Shown piece after piece: positions 24,586-33,595 of a stretch of DNA of 33,680 nt (position 1 is the first letter of the stretch; each line of letters opens with the position of its first letter). A program made the position numbers and the translations under genes. Below the pieces are notes generated by a model. It saw nothing but the letters and a program-made list of their open reading frames with translations. It was not told the origin of the DNA and searched no databases. Source of the DNA: Bacteroidales bacterium (GTDB lineage: Bacteria; Bacteroidota; Bacteroidia; Bacteroidales; UBA10428); the NCBI GenBank assembly GCA_016935435.1, contig JAFGQZ010000083.1, forward strand, positions 1-33,680, written 5' to 3'.

Positions 24586-25362
24586 ATGAAAAAATTGGTT
24601 GAAAACTTCAAGGTAAATACTGTTAAGCAACTGAACAAAGAGTTTTTTGTACTGGGGCTGCAATCGGAGAAGCAATTGCCCGAAATACTGCCAGGGCAAT
24701 TTGTTCAGGTGAAAATAGAGGGGAGTGCAAAAACATTCCTCCGCCGCCCTATTTCGGTTTACGATGTCGATTTTATGAACCGCACCTTATGGTTACTGGT
24801 TAAAATTGCAGGCGAAGGTACCAAACAACTTTCCAGGCTGCATCCGGGCGAACACCTGAATATAATTTACCCATTGGGTAATTCTTTTTCTTTAAATGTA
24901 AAAGGCAAGGTATTGTTAATAGGCGGTGGCACTGGTGTTGCCCCTTTACTTTTCCTGGGAAAATATCTTAAAAGCACACATAATATAACGCCCGATTTTC
25001 TTTTGGGGTACCGCTCGAAAGAACTTGTAATTGAACCTGAAAAATTCGAAACCACCGGCAATGTATTTATAACCACCGAAGACGGTTCGCTCGGCCACAA
25101 GGGGTTTGTAACACAACATCCCCTGCTGTATGACGACACCAAAAAGTACGATGCCATTTTTACCTGCGGCCCCGAAGTAATGATGAAAGCTATAGCTAAT
25201 TATGCAAAGGCCAAAAACATAGTTTGTGAGGTATCGCTTGAAAACCTTATGGGTTGTGGAATTGGTGCATGTTTGTGCTGCGTTGTAGATACTGTTGACG
25301 AAGGAAATGTAAATACCTGCACAGAAGGCCCTGTGTTTAACATTCAAAGACTAAAATGGTAA
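24586..25362 (+). CDS. pyrK: Dihydroorotate dehydrogenase B electron-transfer subunit
   Basis: PyrK carries electrons from PyrD flavin to NAD+ in class 1B dihydroorotate dehydrogenase, a pyrimidine-synthesis step. The 258-residue protein has the FAD-binding [10 protein letters not shown] motif (51-60), the NAD-binding [12 protein letters not shown] stretch (110-121), and the 2Fe-2S ligands Cys224, Cys229, Cys232 and Cys245 in [10 protein letters not shown] and NTCTEGPVF. The start at 24586 is supported by a perfect -7 element 21 bases upstream; the 28 residues added by the 24502 start do not look like the family. The stop codon overlaps the pyrD start by seven bases, so the two are translationally coupled. 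Confidence 0.95.
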   Translation: MKKLVENFKVNTVKQLNKEFFVLGLQSEKQLPEILPGQFVQVKIEGSAKTFLRRPISVYDVDFMNRTLWLLVKIAGEGTKQLSRLHPGEHLNIIYPLGNSFSLNVKGKVLLIGGGTGVAPLLFLGKYLKSTHNITPDFLLGYRSKELVIEPEKFETTGNVFITTEDGSLGHKGFVTQHPLLYDDTKKYDAIFTCGPEVMMKAIANYAKAKNIVCEVSLENLMGCGIGACLCCVVDTVDEGNVNTCTEGPVFNIQRLKW

Positions 25363-26267
25363 ATTTAACAACAAATATTGGCAACCTGGAGCTTAAAAAC
25401 CCTGTAATGACAGCTTCGGGCACGTTTGGGTTTGGCACCGAATACCTCGATTTTATAGATTTATCGCTTTTAGGGGGCATTGTTGTAAAAGGAATAACCC
25501 CAAAACCACGACAGGGAAACCCCTATCCGAGAATGGCCGAAACTGCATCGGGAATGCTTAATGCTGTAGGGTTACAAAACAAAGGCGTCGATTATTTTAT
25601 CGAACATATATATCCTGAAATTTCGCACTACGGAACCGAAATTATTGTGAACATTAACGGAGGTTCGGTTGAAGAATATTGCGAGGTTGCCGAAAAACTT
25701 AACGAACTCGATAAAATACGTGCGATTGAGCTAAATATTTCTTGTCCGAATGTTAAGCAGGGCGGTATGTTGTTCGGAACCCATTGCCCATCTGCAATGG
25801 CTGTTACAAAAGCAGTTCGCGGGGCGTTCAGTAAGACACTTATTGTAAAACTTTCGCCCAATGTTACCAGCATAGCAGAATTTGCCAAAGCTGTTGAAGA
25901 CAATGGTGCCGATTCGATATCGCTTATTAACACCCTGCTTGGCATGGCTATCGATGCCAAAACCAGGCGCCCCTTACTCTCAACAGTTACCGGTGGTTTA
26001 TCGGGCCCGGCAATTAAACCGGTGGCTTTACGCATGGTATGGCAGGTATATAATTCCGTTAAAATTCCGGTTATTGGCATGGGAGGAATAATGAATGCTA
26101 CCGATGCCATTGAATTTATTCTGGCAGGAGCATCGGCTATACAAATTGGTACCGCCAATTTTATAAACCCTGCGGTTTCTGTGGAGATTGTTAATGGAAT
26201 TAAAACCTATTTAGAGCAAAACAAATTGGAGTCGGTTGCCCAACTTATTGGGGCACTGGAGTGCTAA
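25356..26267 (+). CDS. pyrD: Dihydroorotate dehydrogenase class 1B, catalytic subunit
   Basis: PyrD oxidises dihydroorotate to orotate using FMN and passes electrons to PyrK. The 303-residue protein is full length. It shows the N-terminal family motif [16 protein letters not shown] (15-30), the catalytic loop [12 protein letters not shown] with Cys130 as the base, [18 protein letters not shown], a phosphate-binding [16 protein letters not shown] and the final [12 protein letters not shown]. Its ATG overlaps the pyrK stop (sequence ATGGTAA), typical of the pyrK-pyrD pair. Use of the NAD-linked 1B form rather than the quinone-linked class 2 enzyme fits an anaerobic or facultative lifestyle. A terminator overlaps the stop codon. 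Confidence 0.96.
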   Translation: MVNLTTNIGNLELKNPVMTASGTFGFGTEYLDFIDLSLLGGIVVKGITPKPRQGNPYPRMAETASGMLNAVGLQNKGVDYFIEHIYPEISHYGTEIIVNINGGSVEEYCEVAEKLNELDKIRAIELNISCPNVKQGGMLFGTHCPSAMAVTKAVRGAFSKTLIVKLSPNVTSIAEFAKAVEDNGADSISLINTLLGMAIDAKTRRPLLSTVTGGLSGPAIKPVALRMVWQVYNSVKIPVIGMGGIMNATDAIEFILAGASAIQIGTANFINPAVSVEIVNGIKTYLEQNKLESVAQLIGALEC

Positions 26268-26282
26268 AAGCCCCATTTTTTT
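26249..26282 (+). terminator. pyrD Rho-independent terminator
   Basis: TGGGGC (26249-26254) pairs with GCCCCA (26270-26275), and seven T residues follow (26276-26282). The loop contains a smaller CACT/AGTG stem. The 5' arm is inside the last pyrD codons, so the stop codon sits in the loop. It separates pyrD from the convergent gene at 26332. Confidence 0.85.
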
Positions 26283-26331
26283 GCCTTTATGATTTATTTA
26301 ACTGTTTCTGTATTTTGCCGGTTTTGGAATA

Positions 26332-28770
26332 TTAATAGTTTGTTTTTATTGATTCTATCGTTATTTTTTCGACCGATTGCAGAATGTCCATTCCGGAAGT
26401 TATAGATTCGGGGCATTTTTCCATCTGGTTTAAAAAAACTTGTTCAGCATTATCGTAGGCTTTAATTCTTGCTACAATTGCATCGAGCTGCGGTTGCGAT
26501 TCCTTTGCCTGAACCAGAAAAGCATCTGCATCGGTTTTCAATGTGGCTGAAAGGGTTTCGGTAAGCTCCGACAGTTCCTTCAGCGCCAGCTGGTAATCTG
26601 GCAACACATTGTTGCTGAAATTTTTAACGCATTCATTTAGGTTGTGCAGGCCAGCGCCCATCATTGAAAAATCTGATGACTTAACTGATAAGTTTTTTGT
26701 GGTGTTACAGCCACAATCTGCGGGTTCATATGGCAGGCCAACCATACGGGGTGGAATAACCGGCGGTTCCGGATCAACAAGGATGTCGTCGTCAGATTCT
26801 GGGGCCTCTGCCAGTGGCTCATTGTTTTGCGGTTGTTCAATAGTGGGTGTTTCTGGTTTTGGTGTTGGTTTTGACTGGGGTGTCTGCTCTTTTGGTATAG
26901 GTTTCAGTTCGGCAAGGGGAATATCCTGATCGTCAGTATTGTCCTTTTGCCGGGCACAACGTTGCTGTAGGGCTGTTATTGCTTGCACATCCCTGTGCGT
27001 CTTTTCATATAACTCTAATATTTCTTTTATAACTTCTTCATGTTTCAATAGTTGCCCGATATTATCGCCAAATTTTTTAGAGGCTTTTTGCACTTCGTCT
27101 GCTGCAAATATGGCACTTAAGGTTTTTCCCCACACCTCTCCTGTTATTCCTTCAAACCGGTTTTGAACAATTTCTTCAAATGCATCGCCCGAAACTGGTT
27201 TGCCAATATTGTTTTTTAATTCTTCCGGGGTGCTGCTGGCAATAATTTCAGATAAAGCACTTCCCTTATCGGCAACCTTTGTAGCGGCACTTATAGCTTT
27301 AGTTGGCGACTTGCCACTGGCTATAATTGCAAGGCCGGCTTTTGCCAGTAATTCCCTTGTTGAACTCACCAATTCGTCCCTTGCTTTTATAAACTCTTCG
27401 GAACCCGCAACACTCTGCAGTTTTTTGGTAACAACAGCCAGGTTTTCCAGAGCAGCTTTTTTTATCCTTTCAAGGGTGGCTATAGTTTCGTCATCGCAGT
27501 TAACAACTTCAACCATAACCGCCGGCCCTGTGTTAGCACCACATTCAGTTTTCGCCTGTAGGGTAGTTTTTCCTGTATTAACAGCCTGAAGCATAACCTC
27601 GCTGCCTGTGCCCACAGCCGATAAAACACCGGGGTTTTCAGGTACAAAACTCACAATTTCGGCCACATTTTCGGGCTCTCCTTTAACCGTAACGGTTAGA
27701 ATTCCAGAATTTTTCTTTCCATTAACATCAAAAAGGGCTATTTGCGGAATGGCCTTCCCTTCGTTGTAGCAATCAATGGTTACACAAGATGCCTCTTTTG
27801 AGGTTTGTTCAATTTTGCCATCGGGGGTTGTATATTCAACCCTTAAAATCCCGCGACCGGCTTTTAGTCCGGTTAAAGTAGCAGTGGCATCATTGGCAGC
27901 TAAAGTTATAATGTCGGATGGCTCTAGCCAAAACTTAAAACTTCCGCCTTCGGGTTTTGCTGTTGCCGTAACAGTTTGTTTTTCACCAATACCAGGGTTG
28001 GTGCATCCATTTAGGGTTATAACCGGATTTTCCGATTCTTTATACGGAATAATTGTGATTTGCAGATTAGTTTCGGTGGTTTGATATTGGATGCCATTGC
28101 TTGTAGCAGCCTTTTCATTCTCATTGGAACTCCAACTTGCTGTGTAGCCGGTGCCGGTTTTGGTTATTATGCAGTTTTTATCATTTGAATAATCGCATCC
28201 GCCATCGCACCAGATAAGGTAATCTTCAATAGCACTGTTATAATCTTTCCATTCACCAAAATAGTTTTGCGCATTGCTCTTTCCTCTGGCAATAATTTTT
28301 ACAGATACAGAAGCCATTTTATAATCTTCTGAATAAATAAATTGAATGTCAGCGTCATGCAAAGCTTCACCTGAAACATGGTCGGTTCTTTTATCAGCAC
28401 TATACAATTTACCATTAATGGACTCAGACACTCTATCGCTTGAGGTGTGCGTACCTTTGCCAGAAACGTGCATACTGACTGGTTCGTCTCCATCGGAACT
28501 ATAAAAGAATTCGGCAAATTGATTTTCAGCCTGGTTTTCGACAACTGCTGTTATGGTTGCGTTTGCCGTGGTTTGGGAAGTTTGATGAAATTCTTTATCA
28601 GATTGATAATTGGGCAAACTAACTAAGCTTATTGTATCCCTACTGATTTTTTTACTTACAGAAATATTGGCTGTAATAAGCCATAATTGAGGGTCATCGG
28701 AATTTTGGGCTTTTAATACTTTACACCCGATCAACAGCACACAAAGTACAAAAGGCAGTATTTTATTCAT
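26332..28770 (-). CDS. Large lipoprotein-like surface protein with Ig-like and helical regions
   Basis: From the 28770 start this is 812 residues; the frame to 28806 adds 12 residues before the signal sequence. MNKILPFVLCVLLIGC fits a lipobox (LIGC, Cys16), although cleavage after KAQ at 22 is also possible. Residues about 25-250 are mostly polar beta and contain a cysteine cluster (CDGGCDYSNDKNC). Two bacterial-Ig-like segments follow (about 255-340 and 345-450, each with a TLTGLKAGRGILRVEY- or VMLQAVNTGKTTLQAKT-type strand). Residues about 455-650 are helical. A proline-rich linker (PKPETPTIEQPQNN) leads to a final helical domain with further cysteines. I do not recognise the family. It is convergent to pyrD, and no obvious partner lies upstream, where the DNA becomes AT-rich. 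A cell-surface role is likely; adhesion or an enzyme-bearing scaffold are guesses. Confidence 0.75.
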   Translation of the reverse strand: MNKILPFVLCVLLIGCKVLKAQNSDDPQLWLITANISVSKKISRDTISLVSLPNYQSDKEFHQTSQTTANATITAVVENQAENQFAEFFYSSDGDEPVSMHVSGKGTHTSSDRVSESINGKLYSADKRTDHVSGEALHDADIQFIYSEDYKMASVSVKIIARGKSNAQNYFGEWKDYNSAIEDYLIWCDGGCDYSNDKNCIITKTGTGYTASWSSNENEKAATSNGIQYQTTETNLQITIIPYKESENPVITLNGCTNPGIGEKQTVTATAKPEGGSFKFWLEPSDIITLAANDATATLTGLKAGRGILRVEYTTPDGKIEQTSKEASCVTIDCYNEGKAIPQIALFDVNGKKNSGILTVTVKGEPENVAEIVSFVPENPGVLSAVGTGSEVMLQAVNTGKTTLQAKTECGANTGPAVMVEVVNCDDETIATLERIKKAALENLAVVTKKLQSVAGSEEFIKARDELVSSTRELLAKAGLAIIASGKSPTKAISAATKVADKGSALSEIIASSTPEELKNNIGKPVSGDAFEEIVQNRFEGITGEVWGKTLSAIFAADEVQKASKKFGDNIGQLLKHEEVIKEILELYEKTHRDVQAITALQQRCARQKDNTDDQDIPLAELKPIPKEQTPQSKPTPKPETPTIEQPQNNEPLAEAPESDDDILVDPEPPVIPPRMVGLPYEPADCGCNTTKNLSVKSSDFSMMGAGLHNLNECVKNFSNNVLPDYQLALKELSELTETLSATLKTDADAFLVQAKESQPQLDAIVARIKAYDNAEQVFLNQMEKCPESITSGMDILQSVEKITIESIKTNY

Positions 28771-29091
28771 ACAGGTTTGGTTTCTCAAGATTAGTAAAAA
28801 TATCAATATAATCTACACCAGGTTATTATGATATTAATCAGAAATTTAAATCAATTGCATCTTATTATAATAACATACAAAAAAGTTTTAATTAAATATG
28901 TTGACCATTTCAATTAAACACCTCCTTAGCTTTTAATAGGGGTTATGCTCCATTATAAACCAATATAAATGATACCAGAAAAGCACAGGCAATTGATGCC
29001 TATAAGAATTTTTTTGCTTTTGGTTAATGCCACACCAACAGCATATTTAGCCACTCTTTGTATTTTATTGTAAATATGGCAATGTTGCTGT
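28771..29091. other. AT-rich intergenic region between the surface protein and the XRE gene
   Basis: No convincing gene is visible. The plus strand carries AACACCTCCTT near 28918-28927, matching the 3' tail of Bacteroidota 16S rRNA; read on the minus strand it is an unusually perfect AAGGAGGTG. Short frames here (34 codons from an ATG at about 28971 on plus; about 50 open codons without ATG on minus) are too weak to call. Confidence 0.5.
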
Positions 29092-29553
29092 TTATTTTTT
29101 GTCGATTACTTCAAATGTATTGTTTTCAAATATGAAAATTATTTGTTTTATGGAATTTACATTTGTAATCTTCTGTGTTTTCTCTTGAATTTCAGAGGAA
29201 AACAAATCGTTAGCAGGGTTTTCAGTTATTGGTTGAAAAACCACTTCCTGAGCATTATTTGAGGTTTTTTCAGTTATTTCATTGTTTGGTTTCACCTGGT
29301 TGAACAAATCGGGGTTTGAATGTTTTATTGCTGCCTTTTCCTGAGATTTAAGCATGTTTCCCCTGCCATTTAATAACCAATTTGCATCGATTTCAGGAAA
29401 TGTTACAGAAATTTTGTGCAAAAAATCGAAACTGGGTTTGTTTCTGCCGCTTAAAATATGAGATATACTAGACCGTTGAACCCCTATTTTATCGGCAAAT
29501 TGAGCTGGCGATAACCGATAATGCTCCATAATGCCTATAATCTGTTTTTCCAT
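29092..29553 (-). CDS. XRE-family helix-turn-helix regulator
   Basis: This 153-residue protein has an N-terminal XRE/Cro-type HTH (residues 1-66). FADKIGVQRSSISHILSGRNKPS contains both HTH helices, and FPEIDANWLLNGRGNM is the ending common in Bacteroidota members of this family. The C-terminal half (67-153) is polar and low in complexity, with a short hydrophobic strand (KQIIFIFENNTFEVIDKK) that could mediate dimerisation. Its start is only three bases from a perfect TTACA-N2-TGTAA palindrome (29557-29568), with an 11-bp inverted repeat and related sites just upstream, so autoregulation is likely. It is isolated from other genes in an AT-rich region. XRE proteins of this kind control small local operons, mobile elements or toxin-antitoxin genes; no target gene is evident here. 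Confidence 0.88.
   Translation of the reverse strand: MEKQIIGIMEHYRLSPAQFADKIGVQRSSISHILSGRNKPSFDFLHKISVTFPEIDANWLLNGRGNMLKSQEKAAIKHSNPDLFNQVKPNNEITEKTSNNAQEVVFQPITENPANDLFSSEIQEKTQKITNVNSIKQIIFIFENNTFEVIDKK
29157..29168. promoter_or_regulatory. TTACA-N2-TGTAA palindrome inside the XRE gene
   Basis: An exact copy (TTACATTTGTAA) of the palindrome found upstream of the gene lies in the 3' part of its coding region. It may be a further binding site for the regulator or may be chance. Confidence 0.35.
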
Positions 29554-29556
29554 AGT

Positions 29557-29635
29557 TTACATCTGTAATTTTCTTTTGTAAACTTTCGCTAAAGTTTACA
29601 ATTTTACATCTGTGTCTAGCTGTTTATATTTGTAA
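29557..29635. promoter_or_regulatory. Operator-like cluster 1 upstream of the XRE gene
   Basis: Four related elements lie in 79 bases. TTACATCTGTAA (29557-29568) is an exact palindrome. An 11-bp perfect inverted repeat follows, TTGTAAACTTT at 29576-29586 and AAAGTTTACAA at 29591-29601, with a four-base spacer. TTACATCTGTGT (29604-29615) and TTATATTTGTAA (29624-29635) are imperfect copies. Their centres are about 26, 21 and 20 bases apart, close to two helical turns, which fits cooperative binding of a dimeric repressor over the XRE gene promoter. Confidence 0.65.
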
Positions 29636-29907
29636 ATATACTAAGTTTTTTATTAAATTGAAATATTCTGAAAAAACTCTTATAGGACTTGAACTTAAAT
29701 ATTAATATTTGGGTAAATTAAACTGGTTTTTAATGATTTATTGAGTAGTAAAGGTAACCTTTTGAATGATTATGCAAACACACTAATCCTATATTTAATT
29801 ATTTAGTTTATATGAATTGTATAACTATCTTATTTAATGTACTTTAAATTATATAAATAGTTTCATTCATTATTATTGTATAGAACTGTTTAATATATTG
29901 TATATTA

Positions 29908-29989
29908 TTACTTCTGTAAACAATAATGTTGTAATTGAATACATTTCATCGTTTACTTCTGTGAATTTTCAGAGTGTTACATTTGTAAC
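29908..29989. promoter_or_regulatory. Operator-like cluster 2
   Basis: Three elements of the same motif lie in 82 bases: TTACTTCTGTAA (29908-29919), TTACTTCTGTGA (29953-29964) and a 14-base perfect palindrome GTTACATTTGTAAC (29976-29989). Centres are 45 and 24 bases apart. The cluster lies between the XRE gene and the doubtful ORF at 30021, so it may mark a second regulated promoter. Confidence 0.6.
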
Positions 29990-30020
29990 TTTTGCGTTTT
30001 TTCAAAAAAATCACTAAAAC

Positions 30021-30233
30021 TCATAATTTTTCATTTGTGCTTAATAAATAATTCTTATAGCTGTATATTTCCGGCATTGCCTCATTTAGGACAATTTGAA
30101 TTCTTTTGGACAGTTTTGTAACATTGTCCATTATATTTTTGGCTGTGTACTTGCTTGTTGAGGCTATGCAGATTTTATTGCCAACCGAGAAGCCCTTCGA
30201 TATGTTGCGAACTACCGTGTTTGACTTTTGCAA
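30021..30233 (-). pseudogene. Doubtful 70-codon ORF, possible gene remnant
   Basis: A minus-strand frame of 70 codons starts at TTG; there is no in-frame ATG near its start, and the open frame runs only nine codons further upstream, to a TGA at 30261-30263. The product (QKSNTVVRNISKGFSVGNK near the start, LLSTNEKL at the end) is polar, mixed and unlike any family I know. The region is a likely site of past insertion or decay, with the palindrome cluster just downstream. It could be a small real gene with a non-ATG start, the remains of a larger gene, or chance in AT-rich DNA. Confidence 0.3.
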
Positions 30234-30381
30234 TTTGGTGGTGACAGAAATGTAGCCCGATCAGGGCACGATCAATTTAACTAAGGATAAATATGGCTTT
30301 GAATTCTCAATAAAACGACCCTATATTATGTTAAGTAGAGGGGGTTGAAAATAGAAAACCAATTTACCAGCATAAATGTGT

Positions 30382-33315
30382 TTAGCTGTTAACAGATAAT
30401 AAAGAATATAATACTTCTACCGGGTGTTTAGTGTCCTTACCGGTTCCATCTTTAATGTGCTGACGGCACGATGTTCCGGATGCTACAATTGAATCGTTGC
30501 TTCCGGCCTTACGAACTTTCGGAAACAATATTAGTTCGCCAATCTTCATCGATAGCCCGAAGTGTTCTTTCTCAAAGCCAAATGAGCCTGCCATTCCACA
30601 GCAGCCCGATTTAATTTCTTCCACACCCCCATTTCCTGGAATTCCTAAAACCTTTAATGCTGCACTGGTACCTGTTAACGATTTTTGCTGGCAATGGCCA
30701 TGATACAAGATTTTGTTCGTTGAGCTGCGAAACTTATCAGCAGTAATGTTCCCCTTTGAGAATTCATTTGCAATAAACTCTTCTATAGTAAATACATTTT
30801 TAGTTAATTCGCGCGACAAGGCTTGTACCTCTCCTCTTAACAGACCCGGATATTCATCGCGAAAAGTGAGAATTGCAGAAGGTTCGACACCAACCAGGGC
30901 ACAATGTTCGCCAATTTTTCCGGTAAAAACCTTCACATTTTTCTCGGCCAGTTTCTGTGCCGCTTTCAAAAAACCCTTAGATATTTTTGCCCTTCCACTT
31001 TCATGGTGTTTAATATAAACAATTTTATAACCAAGTTTATTCAAAAGCTTTACAGCAGTAATACCAATATATGGTTCATTATAATTGATAAATTCATCTA
31101 TAAAAAAGCAAACCTGTCCCTTTTCAACAATTAGTTCATTGTTTAACCTAATAATATTTCTCTTTAACCACCACTTCCAGGAACGAAAATGTACCTTTGG
31201 CAAATTGCGTTTGGGGGCAAAGCCTATAAGCCTTTTTATGGGCTGCGCTGTTGGATAGAACCGATTTAACCCGTTATACACAAGTGCCAACTTTGATGCC
31301 AGCTGCTGTGTTTTTCCAAAAGAGGCAATTAGCCTTGAACGAATGGGCACCCGGTTCGATTTATAATACTGATATAAAAATTCCGATTTTAGCATAGCCA
31401 TATCAACCCCCGACGGGCATTCGGCTTTGCAGCCCTTACACGACAGGCATAAATCCAAAATATCGTACAGCTCCTGATTATCAAACCGGTTGGCCTTGTT
31501 ACTGCTATTAATTGCTTCTCGCAGCATATTTGCCCTTGCACGTGTGGTGTTTTGTTCGTCGCGTGTTGCCTGGTAACTTGGGCACATTACGCCCCCAATA
31601 ATTGCACTTTTACGACAATCGGCTGAACCATTGCACTTTTCAGCCATTCGAATATATCCGAGGGTATCGGAAAAATCTAAAATCGTGTTGAAATCCGGAG
31701 TTTGTTGGCCAGCATAAAACCTAAGGCTCGTGTCCATTGGAGGAGTATCGGTAATCTTACCCTTATTAAAAACCCCATCTGGGTCCCAGGTGCTTTTTAT
31801 CTCCTTTAATACCTGAAAGTTTTTCTCTCCAATCATATAAGGAATAAACTCGCCACGCAGCCTACCATCGCCATGTTCACCACTAAGCGAACCGTTATAT
31901 TTTTTAACGAGCCGGGCAATTTCAGCAGCAACCAAACGAAACATTTTTATGCCATGTTCTTCTTTCAGGTTAAGCACCGGCCTAAGGTGCAGCTCACCAG
32001 TTGCAATGTGGGCGTAATATACACAGGTAAGCTTATTTTGTTCAAGTACCTTGTTAAATTCGCATATATAGTCATGTAATTTTCTTGGACTAACTGCTGT
32101 ATCTTCAATAACAGGCTGAGGCTTGGCATCACCCGGTATGTTCGACAATAAGCCCAGGCCGGCCTTGCGCAAGGCCCAAACTTTGTTTATGTCGGCACCA
32201 AACAACAGGGGGTAATGAAACCCATACCCCTTCTCTTTAAATGCTGCGATTAAGGCATTACTTTTCTGTAGTATTGCATCTTCGCTTTGTTCTGCAAATT
32301 CAACACAGAGTAATGCCTGTGGGTTGCCTTGCAGAAAAAACCTGTTTTTGCTGTGCTCAGGGCTGTTAATAGTACAATCGAGCAAAAATTTATCGATAAG
32401 TTCAACTGCCACCGGGCAAAATTTGAGCGCCACAACATTAGCCTCGAACGACTCTTCGAGCGATGCATGGTGCACAACAAGCAACCCCTTTTGTTTTGGG
32501 GGAAGTAGCACAAGGTTAAGCTTTATTTCGGTGGTAAAAGCCAATGTACCCTCCGAGCCCGCCAATAGCGAACACATATTAAACGGCTTTCCTTTGCTAT
32601 TGAAGGGTTGCATCTGGCTAATAATATCGATGGCGTAGCCGGTATTTCGTCGTTTGATATCGGGATCGGGAAATTCGTTCTGTATGTTTGTTCGTAATTC
32701 TTCCTGCGAAAACAAATCCTTTACCTGCCTGTATATCTTGCCTTCAAGCGTTTCCAACTCGCACTTCTCCTCAAATTCATCATTTGTAAGTTCTTTAAAC
32801 ACTACTTCGGAACCATTGCTTAAAAACCCTTTTATCTCCAAAACATGATCGCGCGTGCTGCCATATACAATTGAATGGGCACCACAGGAATTGTTCCCTA
32901 CCATTCCGCCAAGCATGCAACGGTTCGATGTAGAGGTTTCCGGTCCAAAGAACAAGCCCAAAGGTTCCAGTTCTTTGTTAAGCTCGTCAAGCACAACACC
33001 TGGTTCTACCCTCACCCACTTCTGGGTTTGGTTTATCTCGAGTATCTTATTGAGATGTTTCGAACAATCAATCACCAATCCATTGCCCACAACCTGCCCC
33101 GCTATTGAAGTTCCGGCAGTGCGTGGTATAATACTTAATTTTTTTTCAGTAGCAAAAAGTATGGCTTGTTTTATATCCCGGGTGTTTGCCGGTATTAGAA
33201 CTGCCGCCGGAAATTCCCTGTATGCCGATGCATCGGTTGCATAAATAGTTTTATGCACATTATCGGTAAACAATTCACCATTAATGCTATGCCTCAAATC
33301 TTCAAATTGTGCCAT
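30382..33315 (-). CDS. Fused FAD-linked/Fe-S D-lactate dehydrogenase-like oxidoreductase
   Basis: This 977-residue protein fuses a GlcD-like flavoprotein and a GlcF-like iron-sulfur protein. The FAD-binding PCMH domain (about 35-265) shows IIPRTAGTSIAGQ, GMVGNNSCGAHS and LLAGSEGTLAF. The FAD-oxidase C-terminal domain (about 280-520) ends with the HGDGRLRGEF motif (about 481-490). Fe-S ligands follow at CNGSADC (561-567) and CLSCKGCKAEC (623-633). Two cysteine-rich CCG-type motifs close the protein (GHCQQKS near 868 and SGCCGMAGSFG near 905). This architecture is that of YdiJ/Dld-type 2-hydroxyacid dehydrogenases, which oxidise D-lactate or D-2-hydroxyglutarate. The exact substrate cannot be read. 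A perfect -7 element lies 42 bases before the ATG; the gene appears monocistronic. Confidence 0.92.
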   Translation of the reverse strand: MAQFEDLRHSINGELFTDNVHKTIYATDASAYREFPAAVLIPANTRDIKQAILFATEKKLSIIPRTAGTSIAGQVVGNGLVIDCSKHLNKILEINQTQKWVRVEPGVVLDELNKELEPLGLFFGPETSTSNRCMLGGMVGNNSCGAHSIVYGSTRDHVLEIKGFLSNGSEVVFKELTNDEFEEKCELETLEGKIYRQVKDLFSQEELRTNIQNEFPDPDIKRRNTGYAIDIISQMQPFNSKGKPFNMCSLLAGSEGTLAFTTEIKLNLVLLPPKQKGLLVVHHASLEESFEANVVALKFCPVAVELIDKFLLDCTINSPEHSKNRFFLQGNPQALLCVEFAEQSEDAILQKSNALIAAFKEKGYGFHYPLLFGADINKVWALRKAGLGLLSNIPGDAKPQPVIEDTAVSPRKLHDYICEFNKVLEQNKLTCVYYAHIATGELHLRPVLNLKEEHGIKMFRLVAAEIARLVKKYNGSLSGEHGDGRLRGEFIPYMIGEKNFQVLKEIKSTWDPDGVFNKGKITDTPPMDTSLRFYAGQQTPDFNTILDFSDTLGYIRMAEKCNGSADCRKSAIIGGVMCPSYQATRDEQNTTRARANMLREAINSSNKANRFDNQELYDILDLCLSCKGCKAECPSGVDMAMLKSEFLYQYYKSNRVPIRSRLIASFGKTQQLASKLALVYNGLNRFYPTAQPIKRLIGFAPKRNLPKVHFRSWKWWLKRNIIRLNNELIVEKGQVCFFIDEFINYNEPYIGITAVKLLNKLGYKIVYIKHHESGRAKISKGFLKAAQKLAEKNVKVFTGKIGEHCALVGVEPSAILTFRDEYPGLLRGEVQALSRELTKNVFTIEEFIANEFSKGNITADKFRSSTNKILYHGHCQQKSLTGTSAALKVLGIPGNGGVEEIKSGCCGMAGSFGFEKEHFGLSMKIGELILFPKVRKAGSNDSIVASGTSCRQHIKDGTGKDTKHPVEVLYSLLSVNS

Positions 33316-33357
33316 GAATAGGTTCCTTATTAAGGTTCATCTTAAACTATGCTTGTA

Positions 33358-33365
33358 CAAAAATA
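33358..33365 (-). promoter_or_regulatory. Promoter -7 element of the D-lactate dehydrogenase-like gene
   Basis: The minus strand reads TATTTTTG, a perfect TAnnTTTG match, 42 bases before the ATG at 33315. A TTG lies 22 bases further upstream as a possible -33 box. Confidence 0.6.
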
Positions 33366-33595
33366 CACTCTTAAATTATAACCCTGTCAAGGGATTTATA
33401 AAAATTAAAACCATACTTTTTGGGAACAAGCCTATAAACATGTTTCTGGTTTTAAAACTCAAATCAGGCAACATTTTTTGCATCAATAGCAATAATATAG
33501 CATTTGTCACACTTTTACGAATTAAATTGAAGTTCCTTTGTTAGTGTGTTTTATACTTTGTAAATTTAAGTACAAACTTCAAAACAAATAAACAA

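Larger units (their letters stand above)
29554..30020. other. 467-base AT-rich non-coding region with palindrome clusters
   Basis: No gene is visible in this stretch; the longest frames are about a dozen codons. It is strikingly AT-rich, even for this window. Its ends hold two clusters of TTACA-N2-TGTAA-type palindromes (29557-29635 and 29908-29989), listed separately, with about 270 bases of featureless AT-rich DNA between them. Confidence 0.7.

Noticed and set aside
28971..29075. 34-codon plus-strand frame from an ATG
   Set aside because: No promoter, start context or terminator supports it, and frames of this size are expected by chance in AT-rich DNA.
28945..29091. About 50 open codons on the minus strand after the XRE stop, with some coding-like look and a possible GTG start
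   Set aside because: No ATG, no recognised family and no second line of evidence; it might be a mobile-element remnant but cannot be supported.
30255..30267. GCCC/GGGC hairpin as a terminator near the ORF remnant
   Set aside because: The stem is only four base pairs and no T-tract follows on either strand.
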